From assembly GCA_001695595.3 (NCBI GenBank), contig MBPM02000027.1:496001-560000 (forward strand): 64,000 bases of DNA, given 5' to 3'. Of this stretch, positions 1-11,771 are shown one piece after another (position 1 is the first letter of the stretch; every line of letters starts with the position of its first letter). The translations under genes and the position numbers were made by a program. Origin of the DNA: Plasmopara viticola. Taxonomy: Eukaryota; Oomycota; Peronosporomycetes; Peronosporales; Peronosporaceae. A model generated the notes under the pieces. It did no database searches and was not told the DNA's origin. It saw only the letters and a list, made by a program, of their open reading frames with translations.

Positions 1-725
1 AATCTTGTCCTCTCAGACCTTGAAAGTGTCGACTACTCACAGTGTAAAAGCCTAAGATTTCTTGAGCTGCTCCGAGCAAAAATTCCAACGAGGTTTTCTA
101 CGAATCGTTCACCACAACTCTCAGCGATGGGACCGTCGTAGAGCTCAAGGATAACAAACACCAGCTTGCTGTGACGAAAAGGAATGTCAAAGTGTAAATC
201 CGACGTGTGAGAGTTACTCGATTGCAGAAGTGTAAGCCTCAGGTGGATGCAACACTGCGCGGACTCGATACTCGATAAGAGCGTTTCAGTCCAGTTGCTG
301 CAATTGTGCGTGTGGGCTGAGCTGCAGCAGTGGGTGAGCAGTAGCCTTCAAATCGATTTGAAATTGCTGATACGCCACACTTGCTACTCATCTGGCCAGC
401 AGTTTCCACACCTTGAGATAATCTGGAAAGTGCTATCGCGTCTTAGTGAAGAAAACAAGCGACGATTCATAAATTTTGCAAGGGGTCAGGACACACTGCC
501 TGCCGATGATGCCGAGTTTGATCGCACACACACGCTTGCTCATCAAAGCACCTTTTCAAGGTGATGGGATCAATGAAGATGCGCTGCTCCCCAAAGCTGA
601 CACTTGTTTTTCGATATCGAGCTACCTATGGATTCAGGCGAAAAAATATGCGCGAAAAATTGTTGCTAGCTATTGCGCTGTGCACTAGTTTTGGTGGCGA
701 TGAGCAGCCAGCTGACCATTATATG
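1..725 (+). pseudogene. HECT-type E3 ubiquitin ligase, C-terminal remnant (5' end outside window)
   Basis: HECT ligases pass ubiquitin from an E2 through a catalytic Cys to a substrate. Pieces of a HECT domain appear in the right order but in changing frames. Frame 1 at the left edge reads DLESVDYSQCKSLRFLELL. Frame 3 at about 90-196 reads VVELKDNKHQLAVTKRN, the N-lobe veLk...vT.eNk block. Frame 1 at 247-540 reads ELQQWV...IDLKLL and then WKVLSRLSEENKRRFINFARG, the C-lobe fs.ee...F..F.tG block. Frame 2 near 590-610 reads LPKADTCFS, which carries the catalytic Cys. Frame 3 at about 650-700 reads REKLLLAIALCTSFGGDE. At least four frame changes with stops between them, and no convincing intron borders, make this a decayed gene. 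It starts before the window, so the full length is unknown. Introns or sequence errors are a less likely explanation for the frame changes. Confidence 0.72.
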
Positions 726-1843
726 TATTGCACAGGGAATGACTTTAATGACGTGGTCATTTAGAAAGGAGCAAGTTAGACAAGTGTCACGGCACATTGA
801 ACACTCTGATGTGACGCGAGGTTTTTTCTGTATACAACGTATACAATCAAGTTAATGAATGCTCGGCATAAATTGGGTCTCTCACGGTACACGAAAACTT
901 ATAATGAATGATTAGTCATCCAGCTAATCAGCGCAAAGAACGTTCCCTCCAATATGCTGATCAGCGTTGAGATTATTCTACACAGCACATTGCACCGAAG
1001 AGACGTGCAGGAAGATCTAAGGTCTACGATTATTGGTCTGAAAGGTCCATGTCAGCTGTTTAAAGACTGATTTCTCTATGTGTTTTATTCCTACCTGTAA
1101 TTCTTGATAAATGCCGTAGTATGCAATGTAAACATTGATAAGGTACTATTCCTTTTTGAAAGTGTCCGCTTTTAGCACAAAATTTCGTAATGACCCAATT
1201 GACTCGGAGTACAATGAATAGGAGAGGCATGCGTGTTGGCCGTCACTTTCCTGACTTGACAGTTTGGTTACAGCGATGACCAAACATAAAGCAAAGTTGG
1301 CTACCAGCTGCATAATCATTTAACAACGCTTAAAGAACCAAAAAACCTGCTTCGACACCCAAAGTGCTTTTACACCAAAGCCTGCCTCTGTAACTTAGGC
1401 TGCCTTTGCATCGTAGGAGGCGAGTAAGGAGTAGCTCGTTTGCCGAAGAGCTGCCCGAGCAGTGAGCTTTGAAAGAGTCTCTAGCACCTGTGAAATAGGA
1501 AAGCGCATTTTCTGGCACCTCCGTCCTCGGGCGAAGAATATGATCAATAGCGTCACAGGCATTTCGGCAAACACTCGCCTCCGCTAAGCTATAAAAAGTT
1601 GTTAGCTACCGACAACGTTATCACAACGAATTTATTACGTCAAAAAGCTTTAAAGGTGTTGTACTTGTCCTTTGACTCGTCCGCCATGCAATAGGCGGAT
1701 GATGAACTTTTTCTTCTTCTATGAGTACTGACGCCAGTTGTCTCCCGGTACTAATACTCTGTGACCAACGGATTCGTCAAGAAGAATCAAGATCTTTTAG
1801 ATGGATACCGGTGTCTGTCATGGCATGATCATCTATTCGCACA
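726..1843. other. No recognisable gene
   Basis: Only short open frames without family motifs. AT-rich sequence with no clear repeat seen. Confidence 0.5.
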
Positions 1844-2146
1844 TCACGAGAACCCTTTGCATGGATATCCTCGCGCGGCGCGTACGGAAAAAAGTTGGCT
1901 CAACGATCCATTGTTCCAGTGCGATTGTACAGTGACAATGCCTGCGCTTCGGCATCGCATCGACCCAGTATAAATAAGCTTTACGGCGTCATTAGACAAG
2001 GGTGTCTTGCACTTTTGGCTTCTCCATAGAACTTTTTCAGCCAGATTCAATTCTAGAACACTTTGCAATTTAGATTTTGCGACCTCACACATTTTACATC
2101 GAACAAAGTACTTCGTGGCTAATTGCTTACAATACGGCTTGCTCAA
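1844..2146 (-). mobile_element. Possible Ty3/gypsy integrase zinc-binding relic
   Basis: The minus frame begins with YFVRCKMCEVAKSK, resembling the C..CQ..K half of the HHCC zinc module at the start of gypsy integrases. No His pair or following integrase core is seen here. The clear integrase core at 3182-3457 lies on the wrong side to belong to the same copy in order. This is therefore a weak call for a separate decayed fragment; chance similarity is possible. Confidence 0.25.
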
Positions 2147-3181
2147 TTAAGAATTTGACGACAACTCACCGTCAAAAAGTCTTGTCTTCGGCATAATGTC
2201 ACGACCGGGCTTTCGATTGTGCGTATGATAATACTCCTACCATTCCCCAGTCTGCAATAAGCGACAGTTTTTCTACAAAGCGTTCGTTGCTAATGCCGAT
2301 CCAGCAGCCCACACGAGTTATGTGAGACAGGATAGTTGCACCACTTAATGACAAGCTTTTGGCCTGTGAAACTGTCTCTGAATTTATGCATACTGCACGA
2401 TGAAGTGCCGTGGACCTTGGGCGCCAACGAGCGCCAAATGAGGCCGTTACTGCCCCTATTTTATGCATGTATGCAGTCTCGACTTTTGTCGGTCCAGCCG
2501 CGACTTCTACGAGGCTTCCTTGATCCTTAGAAGGAGATAAACGCTCTCATCTATGTAGCTCACAAATGTCCGTTCGGATCGACCGCAGTGCGTTATGGTG
2601 CGTTAGAGTTCCGCTCTTTCTTGTCAAGCTTGGCTTGGTAAAGGGAACGGACCTCAAAATTTTTGGTCCCTCAGTCTTATGGCCGGTATTGCGGTGACCG
2701 TGATCACTACAGCCACCTTGTTGCCTTCTTCTATAAAACCTTTCAGCAAGGTTGAGAGGGGCAGTAACGCTTTACCAAAATGTTGAGAGCTTAGTATTCT
2801 GAAGATTAAACCATCTTTTTCAAGCCCGATTCACATGAAATGTTGGATGTGTCGACATCATCTTGGGAATGCTGATAACTTTCGCCAACATAGACCGTTC
2901 CAAGATTTGCCAAATAAATGGTCCATCTTGCTTATAAATATCGAGTTTGCACTTTTGAGCGATAAGTATCTAAAAGTTCTTTCTTCCCTTTAATTAAGAC
3001 TATATTTCTCTTCTTTGTCTGTTAAATAGCAGCCGCCATGATGTACAGTCGAATAAATCCTACCGAAAAGAAATAGTCTTAGAGTAGTTGCCTGGAGAGA
3101 AAGGAGCTTTCGGGCCATTCCCTACTAGTTTCAGATGCACTTGTGCTACTGAATTGTAACAGTATCCGTGAATAATTTCAT

Positions 3182-3457
3182 CTATGTGTAATAAGTCATT
3201 AAAGCGCGAACTAAAGTGTTGAAAGCAAGCTCAACCATTGATAGTTCGTCGTCCCAAATATGAGACGCCTCAGTGCGCGAAGCGTACAATTTGTCTTCAA
3301 GCACATCGATACGTGAGCGTTTGTCTAAGTAAGATGGGCTACTAGGAAGCAGGCTTTGACTTTGAAATAGCGTCTGCATAGATGCAAAGATCAATTGCAA
3401 ACTTTTATCCGACAAAATCTGGTCCGTGAGGCCACAATTTCCATAAATCGCCATCAT
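3182..3457 (-). mobile_element. Ty3/gypsy retrotransposon integrase core, decayed fragment
   Basis: The minus-strand frame follows the second half of a gypsy integrase core in order. GLTDQILSDK corresponds to the G.p..i.SDrd motif holding the second catalytic Asp. A degenerate stretch follows where the yHPqtdGQ.ERvN block should be (here SYLDKRSRIDVLEDKL). It ends with WDDELSMVELAFNTLVRA, matching the W...lp.vefayN..vh motif. The HPQTDGQ block and the third catalytic Glu are not readable, so the enzyme is dead. Upstream sequence on the same strand (about 3460-3620) gives broken matches to the first part of the core. No flanking LTRs were identified. It is an old insertion, with no link to the neighbouring genes. 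Confidence 0.7.
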
Positions 3458-4155
3458 AGAGTATGGCTATAACAGACGCCAAATGAACTAGCTAGCTTAT
3501 GCGGCATTTTGACCGCGCTACCGTTAGCTTTTGGTGATCCAAAGGCAAAGTTAAGGCTTAAGAATTTTTAGTAGACCGCTAACGTTGACAAGCTCTGTAT
3601 AGAAATCGAAGTTTGAGCCTCGTGTTTGGCCCTCGGCCGATCTTATGGAGTTTCAACTTGACATGCAATTCGTGGTTGTATTCGAGAAAATGTCTTTCTG
3701 TTGCCTAAATAAAGCCTATGTAAGCATCATGAATAAATTGTACTGGTGGGACTCCTTGGATAAATTTAATGACTAGGTATAAATTGCCAGGTCCATGCAA
3801 GACTGGCTGCCTAAACATAACAGTACATCTGCTATCATTATCGAGGGACTAGCCACTTGACTGTAACGCTCCCACCTGCGATGAAAGACTGCACGTAGGG
3901 CTTTACTTCGCATCCGATTCAAATTCGTCGGTCATCATTGCTCCTGCGTAAACCTGGAAGACTTCTTCTTATTGTGATATTTTCCGATAAGGTACGATTT
4001 CCAAAAGAGTTTCTGCACACGATATATGGTGAAGGATGGGTTTTTCAAAAACTTTGATTTTTGGTGGATTCATCTTTCCAGGGGATTCGCTTGAGTACAA
4101 GTTTTTACACTAGACAAATATTCACTTAAGTAACAAATTCTATCAAGCACATTTT
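3458..4155. other. Gene-free spacer, possible further integrase debris
   Basis: No intact frame. The first 150 bases, read on the minus strand, may be the broken N-terminal part of the adjoining integrase relic. The rest shows nothing recognisable. Confidence 0.4.
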
Positions 4156-4226
4156 GTGCGGAAGCTACTTCCGCGAGACTGACAATTTAAGTTGTGCGGA
4201 AGCTACTTCCGCGAGACTGACAATTT
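4156..4226. repeat. Tandem duplication of a hairpin-forming 38-base unit
   Basis: Two nearly identical units start at 4156 and 4194. Each contains the perfect inverted repeat GCGGAAG-CTA-CTTCCGC followed by GAGACTGACAATTT. Each copy can therefore fold into a 7-bp GC-rich stem with a 3-base loop. The origin is not known; an element terminus or a replication-slippage product are options. Confidence 0.85.
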
Positions 4227-5099
4227 TCGTCACTTTCTCATGACACATCAGCTAGCCTTTTCTGGCTGACTGCGATCGTTCGCGTCCTCCAATATCGTTC
4301 GACGCTTCGGAGTCTACCACGACAAAAAATGTTAATCATAACCACAAGACTTGCGTGTGCAAATTGTAGCTTTTTGCAGCTGATTTTTCCAACGAGATCT
4401 GTCAAGCTCGTAGGGACTGTGCCGCCCTAGTCTGTTGCCCGTTATAAAAGTTTAGCTCTTCACCAGCAGGACACCACGCCCCTGAATTCAGCTTGGCTTT
4501 GCGAGCACAGCTTCTTCCAGCAGTTCTATAGTTCCCTCAGATGAGACGAAAATTTACTTCGCGGTGTGTATATGGGACACATTTCTTTGCTTGCCACAGC
4601 CAAAGCAGCTGATATTGTTTTTTTTGTTGGAGCTTATGCTTACTGAGTTAAGTCGGTAGGATCTCGCAAGTTTCACTAAAATCCTACTAGATTGTGAAAA
4701 TTTTCGTCCTAGACATTCCAGTCATCAACTTCTTTTGAAGAGCGTACAAGATCATTTTTATCTGACTGCTTGCACTGTCAAGCGTAACGAAGAGACGGGT
4801 CCATACTTAGGCCGTCCATAAATCCAATCAATGCGTTCATCAATTTGATAAAAGTAGGAGTCATTATTTGTGACTCTATTTTTGTGCGCTTCGACTTCGC
4901 TGAAAATCACTGGCCGTCAAAGATCAGGTGAGTCGTCAACTTGTTCTTTTTATCATCTTGAAAATGACTCGATAGGCCTCGCCTCTTTCACTTTGCGCAG
5001 CTTGAGCAAAAGGTTGCCTACCACCACCATAAAAATATGACTTTCATTTCAATCATATGATTTTTTAAGTTTTGGAAGAGCCGAATCTACGCTTAGGCC
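4227..5099. other. Gene-free spacer next to copia relic
   Basis: No intact frame. The phrase cttaggccgt(c/t)cataaa occurs twice (near 4807 and 5092), suggesting internal duplication or two relic copies of the same element. Confidence 0.4.
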
Positions 5100-5828
5100 G
5101 TTCATAAACTCAGTACCTTTAACTTCTTCAAAGAGTGGCGCCATGAAAAGAGAAGCTGTCAATTTCCTTAGCTCACGAATATTAAAGAAAGTCTGCATCC
5201 TTCAGGCGTGCAGACATGAAAGCGTGAACACTGACAGAAGTCAAAACTCATCGGAAGAAATGTTGCTCATGAGTGCTCTTAAATTTGTTTCCAGGACAGG
5301 TATAGTGATTTCACGAGGTGACTGTTTACCTATAACCACGGCCTCTCAAATATGATAAGGTGAACACTACGCGCGATCAGCTGTGCTCAAAATTATCTAT
5401 ACTTCTTTAAGACTGATAGAAGCTTTGGATTGTCCTTACTTGACAAAAAAGTGTTACTTTTGTTTTGGACCCCACAGTATACGTTACTAAAACAGGATGA
5501 TACCGGATTACTTTTCCTTAGTCCCAGGGGATCAAAGTGTACAATAGATAGCAGTTCTAGACCCACTATTTCAATGCGATACATACGTGAATGTAGGTCC
5601 TAGTTCGAACCATTGACAATAGATTCGCCAGTGTAAACTAGACAGAAATACTTCGATATGTAGGTCATCAATTGGGGCACCAGAAACCTCCATCCTTTCA
5701 AGGCTCCTCCCAAGAATATCAGATGAGAACATTTCATGTATATACTTCCACCAAATTGGGAGGCCAGCTTTTACGTGATTGCTCGGCTGGATGCGAAACG
5801 TGGATAGTATCGGTGCCAAGCCGAACAA
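5100..5828 (-). mobile_element. Ty1/copia retrotransposon gag-protease relic
   Basis: On the minus strand, 5828-5571 reads YIHEMF...LERMEVSGAPIDDLHIEVFLSSL, which follows the copia gag pattern (h...m..l...Le..GapI.d......LL.sLp). Further downstream, about 5345-5100, broken frames read ITIPVLETNLRAL and later LLSV, then MAPLFEEVKGTEF, in the order of the copia protease/pre-integrase segment (iti...L..alyvP.l..NLLSV). Several stops and frame changes interrupt it, and the active-site DSGA motif is not visible. No LTRs were found. The call rests on motif order rather than on strong identity. Confidence 0.5.
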
Positions 5829-6131
5829 CTTCTTCTATAAGCATATTGAAGTCTTAAACTGCTTATGCTACTTTTTGATGGTGGAAAGTTTGGTGGCTGG
5901 ATTGGAAAATGAAGACGCAGTCAAAGCGATTCGTCATGCGAGTCAAATGAGATAGTGTCACAAAGATCTGTTTGAGGTGAAGCCCTTGCAGCATTAATTG
6001 ATCCTCTGGCATTCTGTCGCTTGCAGCGAGATTACTTAGAGCTTGGTTAGCAAAGTGTGCATATCGGGTACGTGAACACAAGCAATACATGTAATCAAAG
6101 CTATAATTGTTAAGCTAAATCAGTACCGGAT
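5829..6131. other. Spacer downstream of IFT172
   Basis: The 3' flank of IFT172. It contains a 75-codon minus frame (5863-6090) without any recognisable motif. Confidence 0.4.
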
Positions 6132-9100
6132 TCAATAGCTCATCTTTTGTGGAGCTGAGCACCAGGGGCAATTGCCAAACTGTTTTACCCACTTGTTCCA
6201 CGCCTCACGATCGGCAATGACCTTGCAAGTAGTGCAGTGCACAGTCAATTTGGCAGCTACTGGAAAGCCTGTGATGATGCATGACTCGGACGTCGTCTTG
6301 CACTCTGGACACTGTAGCGATGCCTCGTAGATGCTGGCTTTGCAATTCAAACACGGACGCTCGGGTAATTTCTCAGCCACTTGTTGGTCCATTGAAATCG
6401 TCAGCACCCAATCCCGAATTTCCTCGCGGGCGCTCTCTTCAGCAAGATAATGCACCTCAGGCAACGCAAAGTCAAGTGGTGATGGAATATCGGTGTCAAT
6501 AAAGTCAGTATTGTCCAAAGTGCTAGCGTCACCGTCGTCAATAGCTTCACATAGGTCGAGGTAGCGGTTAAAATACACAAAGGCGGTACTTAGCCACTTT
6601 TTCTTTCTCGCAGCAATACCAGCAAGGTAAAACATCTTGTCGGCAGGAAGGACGGTCACAAACCGAAGCAGTGACATACTGAGCTTGGCAACCACGTCAT
6701 CTAGCCCGGCCTTCACTGCCTGATGTTTCATTGCAAAAAAGTGCGTCACTAACAGCCACTGCTCAATCTTTTGTACCCGCGAGGTTGGAAAGTCTTTGTC
6801 ATTAGCCCGTAGTTCCTTCACAAGCTTGCGTAGGCACTTGATTAGCTCTGGCAGTGCCGCCTGGTGCTCTGCATCCTCTTCGACTGTGTGTTCACATGCA
6901 AGCACCCTCTGGACGAGTTTTTCCGTCATGTCCAGCGCATCCGAGTCCAGAGGAATGCCATAGTCCACAATCGTCTTGATTGCAGTAGCAGTCTCATCGT
7001 GCTCGCACAGTCGCGAGCATCGTAGAACCAAATACTTTGCAAGTGATCCAGGACTGTGCTTGGCTGCTGAAGACAGGACTTTGTCCCATTCTCCGCGCTG
7101 CATCCATGCATCGAGAGCACTGAGACCGCGTCCAGCGTCGCCGCCTTCAGGACTCATCTTTGCCGTCTTTTTCTCAATAGCATATTGCACGTTGGTATCG
7201 GTTGAGGACGCGTACGGATTTCCACTCGATTTCGCTTCGGCAACGTGGTGGCTGACTGACCCAAACGCACTGGCCTGTTGCGCTCGTTCTAGACGAGGCA
7301 GCAGCTCGGGAGCATGAAGTTCACAGAGTTTCTGCGCGGCAGGCCAATTGTTTATGCGCAAATAGCAATCAAGCGCCTCGTTCATCTTGTCAATCGACTG
7401 AAAGTGCCGAGCAGCGGCATCAAAGCGCGACATTGCCAAAAGTCGTGACGCCACTTCCTCAACGATTGACTTGTAGCGGCTTGGGTCGTGTTTTGCACTA
7501 AGGTTAATAGCCTCTGCCCACAACTCTTCGAGCTCTTCAAGGTCGCTTATCTGATTTATCGAAATGGACAAATACGCATCGATTGCCTGAACATACTGTT
7601 GCGACGCGACCCACATCTCACACGCCTCCATAAGCTCTTTTTTGGTTTTGGGTCCACCCGAAAAGATGGCGCGTTGATGGGCCATGTTCACCTCCATGAG
7701 CTTATGGGGTAGATGACGCTTTGCAATTTGCACAGCGTTGGCCCACATCGCAGCCTCTAGATAGGCAGCTAGAGCCAACTCAGGCTTGCCAGCGCTAAGA
7801 AAGAAACCTTCTGCACGTTCGTGTTCTTTGCGCTCGATCCAAAGTCGTGCTTGTGCGAGAAAAACATCCGCGACGGATGCTGGATCCGCAGTCTCTGCAA
7901 CGCGCATGGCATTCTGCCAGTCCTGCTGATGCACGTACATGTCGAGTGCTTCACGGGGCTTCCCCGCTTTGATAAATTCCTCTTCGGCTTCTTTAAAGCG
8001 CTCCTCGTCTTCTAAGAACAACGCATGCTTGAGATGCACCTCCGGAAGCTTCTTGGACGCACAGTTGCGCGCCAGCTCAAAGGCGTGTTCGAAGGCACCA
8101 CTCTCAATTGCATAGTCGATGGCTGGTTCAATGAGCCCAAGACGAGTAAGAAGCTTTGCCCCTTGCTTACCACCCAGCTCCATGGCCCACGCATAAGCCA
8201 CGCGCTTTGAAGCATTGATTCCACCGTGAAACTTGGCGACACGAATAGCTTCGTCCCACATGTCATTTGAGCGGTACATATTGACTGCAGCCTGCCACTC
8301 ACCCGCTTCCGCAAAATGATGTTCAGCTTCCTTGTAGTTCCCTTCGTGTTCGAGTTGTTGGGCCAAATACATGTGCGTGTCTTTAAGCAGATCCTTGCGA
8401 AACTTCGTCACGAGGCGTATCATTTGCTCATAGTTCTTGTGGTTCTTGTACATATTGATGGCCAAGTCCGGTTCATTAACCGTAAGAAAAAGTTTTTCCG
8501 CCTCTTTAAACTTGCCCGCACGTTCCATGCGATGCGCTTGCTCGACGTAAAGGCGCTCAGTCTCGTATTTGTCTAAATGGTTGAGAGCAACTTGGTACGC
8601 CGCATCCCATTTGTTGGCCCGCGTGTACATTTCAACTGCATCTCGAGCAGCATCAGCTTTAATGAAACATCGCTCGGCCTGTTCCAAATTGCCGGCTTCT
8701 TGGTAGTGTCGTGCAAGTCGACGGTAGTATGGTAGAGACATATCGTCCTCCAGCGTCTCTACCAGTTGACTAGCTTTGGCCCACTGCCGAGAATTAAGCG
8801 CCGCTTCGACCGCTTTGGTCGGTACATTCCCTTCGATATAGTGATTAATCGCCATGTCCATTTGCTTTTGAGAGACAAGGTAGTCACCCCATGCCTCCTC
8901 TAGACGCAAGACTTTGTCCGGAAAATGCTTCCGCGATAACTCCACCGCTTTCCGATAGGCATTGGCCTTAATAAAGGCAGCAAGAGCTCGACTCTCCTGC
9001 TCCATTCGTTCAAACTGGTCGCCAGCCTTTTCAAACATACCAGCCGAGTACAGTGCGTCGGCAACAGTCTCCATCAGCTGTTTGTGATCGCGACCTAAGT

Positions 9101-11548
9101 TTCTTTGATTCAAGAGCAAAGCTGCTTTGGATGGAAGTCCACCTTTCAAGTAAAGACTCACAGCACTCGCATAGTCGCCGTCCTTGATCTTAACAGCAGC
9201 AGCTTTTTCTTCTTGTCGCGACTCCACTAGGTAATCGTAATAACTTCGTTTCATCTGGTCGCATTGACTGTGATTCTTGGCTTCCGCGACTCGAATGGCC
9301 TCTTCCCATTTGTGCATGTGTTGATACATTTCAATAGCCTCGTCAACTTGACCTTGCGCTAGAAGCAAATGCTCTGCACTACGGTAGTCGTTTTTGAGCA
9401 CGGCAAGTCGCGCACGAACTTTCCAGTGAGCAAGTCCATTGAGGCGGTCGCTTTCCTGCCAGTCCAATTTGTTTATCTTTCGTAAATACCTCGACCGCGC
9501 AACGTCTCCCAATGCAGCAGCACAGCGTTCGGCAATGCGATGGTCATTTTGCACCAAAGCTTCTTGACTTAGTTGACTCCACATGGTTTCAGTCTCTGGC
9601 GTTAACTCAAGCGGTTCAAGAATCGACATGGCATTCACGAGCTGTCCATCATCAACAGCAGCACCAAATGCAATCAATGACTCGTCTAATTGATACGTAG
9701 CCGTGTTCATCCCTTCGTCCACAATAACTTCGGTGCGTCCGTTACCACGCTCAATCTGCTCAACGTCTCCTTTGATCTGGTAGATTGTAGCCTTGTCCGG
9801 TGAGCGGATATTGTACCAGACGGATAGATTGTTACGGTTCTGTGCCACGACCACGTCGGAGTCAGGTACCCACTGCACGTAGTTGCAGTAGTTGAGCAGC
9901 GTACTACGCCTCTGTGCGTCGAGATCAAAGAGATGAAGCTGACGGCGTTTATCGCGGAACAACAGCAAGTTTCCGCGCGAGTTAAGCTCCATCCAATCGA
10001 CACGAGAATCATGATTGATTGTAGAGGCACCTCGAGTGTGAAGGTCAGTGATACAAATCGTTTGCAAGTCCAAAAGATAGGCAATTTTCTTGTTTTCAGG
10101 AGGTGGCACTATGTTGCCGCCATCGTGAGGCAACAGGACAGAAGGCCGCTCATTAATGCGCACACTGAGTAAATGCGCATTGAGATGTTCCGTCCTCACG
10201 GAGCCTAAGAGTTCATTCTGCCCGTATTCGATCAAGGACAGCTCCCCTGCTTGGTACACGATACAGACGCTTTCGCTGTCGAGCATGTACTTCTCCGCAC
10301 CAGTAGACTGCCATTGCACCTCGCTAATGCGTGCAGTATCAAGATCACCTACCAAGAGCGTGTTGGTCGTGTTGCCCACGAGAAAGCGATCTTGAAAGAC
10401 ATTGAGCTTGATAATCTCACAGCCAAAAGCAGAGCGCACCACAACTTTGGCCCCAGTTGCAAGCTGTTTGACAATCACTTGACTCAGCGATACGTACGTA
10501 AACTCAAACTTGCCTTTATAGCGGTAGCGCCGCACACATGCGTCAAAGAGATCCAGAGCTCCGCACACGGATCCAACGGCTAAGCGACTACCGTCGAACT
10601 TCCACGCAAGTGCTGTAACCGAGTACAGATTAGGAATGCTCTTTGCGCCCACAAGTTCCCACGACTCGGTCTTGTGCTGAAACGTAAACGTGTAAAACGA
10701 ATCAAAGTTACCCACCACAACAGAGTCGCCCGTTGGGTTAAACACACTGCACGTGAACTCTCCACACTTTTCATCGCTCGAGTAGTCAAACGTACGTAAC
10801 TGGGCACCATTTCGGTCATAGAACGATACTCGTCGATCGTTGCCGGCAGCAACAATGCTCTCACCCCACGAGAGCGCGTACGGTATACACGAGTGCACCA
10901 CCAATTTGGCATGCGTAGGACCGCCAGTCACATCATCAAAGATGAAGCGATATATGGCTCCATCATAATGTGCAGAGAGGATGGCCGTGCCATCTGGATG
11001 GCTGCACACTCGAGACACGTAGGACCCTGTGGAGTACAGCGTCGCGGGTTTGTTGCTACGCAATTGACCGACTTTTACTTTGCCGTCTGCAAGGCCGAAA
11101 ACGATCTCGTTCGGGTGCGTGCATGGCCACGTCAACGACGTCACGGAACTTGATTGTGGAAACTTGTTACAGATGCTCTTTTTGTCCTAGGTTGCAAGAA
11201 TTGTCAGTTAAAGTGTTAAATTGTGACTGTCAATTTGTTAATTTGACTGACCCCGAACTCAAGACCAATTTTATAGACAAAGATAATATTGTCGCTCTGT
11301 GCCACTGCGAGTTTGCACGAGTCTGGCGAGAACTCAAGTGCGCGTACAATATAGTTTTTGTCACCTTTATCTGCCGGTTTGGTCGAAAATTTATCCTTGC
11401 GCTCGCCAGTCTGCCCATCGAACAAATGCACGACGCGATCGACCGTCACTACTGCGAGTCTACGGCTGTTGGGTGAGAACGCAATGGCAGTGACTTTACA
11501 CATGCCCTCAGTTGCCTGGAGCAACGAAGTCAAGTGGCGTAATTGCAT
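6132..11548 (-). CDS. IFT172: Intraflagellar transport protein 172 (IFT-B peripheral subunit)
   Basis: IFT172 is a large subunit of the IFT-B train that carries cargo along the flagellar axoneme and acts in turnaround at the tip. There are two exons. Exon 1 is 11548-11252, starting at ATG with MQLRHLTSLLQ. A 65-base intron (11251-11187) joins KIGLEFG to DKKSICNKF, the conserved KIG..G.KKVICNKF passage. Exon 2 runs to the stop at 6132. The product is 1783 aa, close to the usual 1750. The order is an N-terminal WD40 double propeller (about 1-560, with TVDRVVHLFD, KFSTKPAD, AFSPDS and the RVDWMELN block) and then a long TPR-like helical solenoid (A/EEAI.VA repeats). The C-terminal region contains DTDIPSP and DWVLTISMDQQ, as in the family. 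The last 75 residues carry four CxxC pairs (CLNC, CPEC, CTTC, CPWC), which the animal proteins I recall lack. There is no frameshift. It is divergent from the GNL1-like gene. Confidence 0.97.
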
Positions 11549-11771
11549 TGCGCCGTCGCACCGTGGGCTGGGATCGATGGTGCGTTGAATCTGAGAATGG
11601 CGTCAATGCGATCTTGAAGCGACGCATGAAAATCGGTTTAATGCATTGCCTCGTTTTAGTGACCTGTAGCCATCATTATTGTTGGTCATCATTGAGCTCA
11701 AGCAGGTCAAACGCGAGGCGGCGCTGTTGGCGCGCCGCCGCGAGGAGCTAGATGCTCTCAAACAGCAGCGT
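11549..11771. promoter_or_regulatory. Short bidirectional intergenic region between IFT172 and the GNL1-like gene
   Basis: The two start codons face away from each other across about 220 bases, so both promoters must lie here. Part of it (11685-11771) is open in the GNL1 frame and reads as a basic, coiled-coil-like stretch (VKREAALLARRREELDALK). Some of this region may therefore be a spliced 5' coding extension rather than promoter. No consensus core promoter element was identified by eye. Confidence 0.5.

Noticed and set aside
11679..11771. Upstream extension of the GNL1 frame as the true start
   Set aside because: It looks coding but has no ATG in frame and no upstream exon with matching phase that I could find; noted as uncertainty instead.
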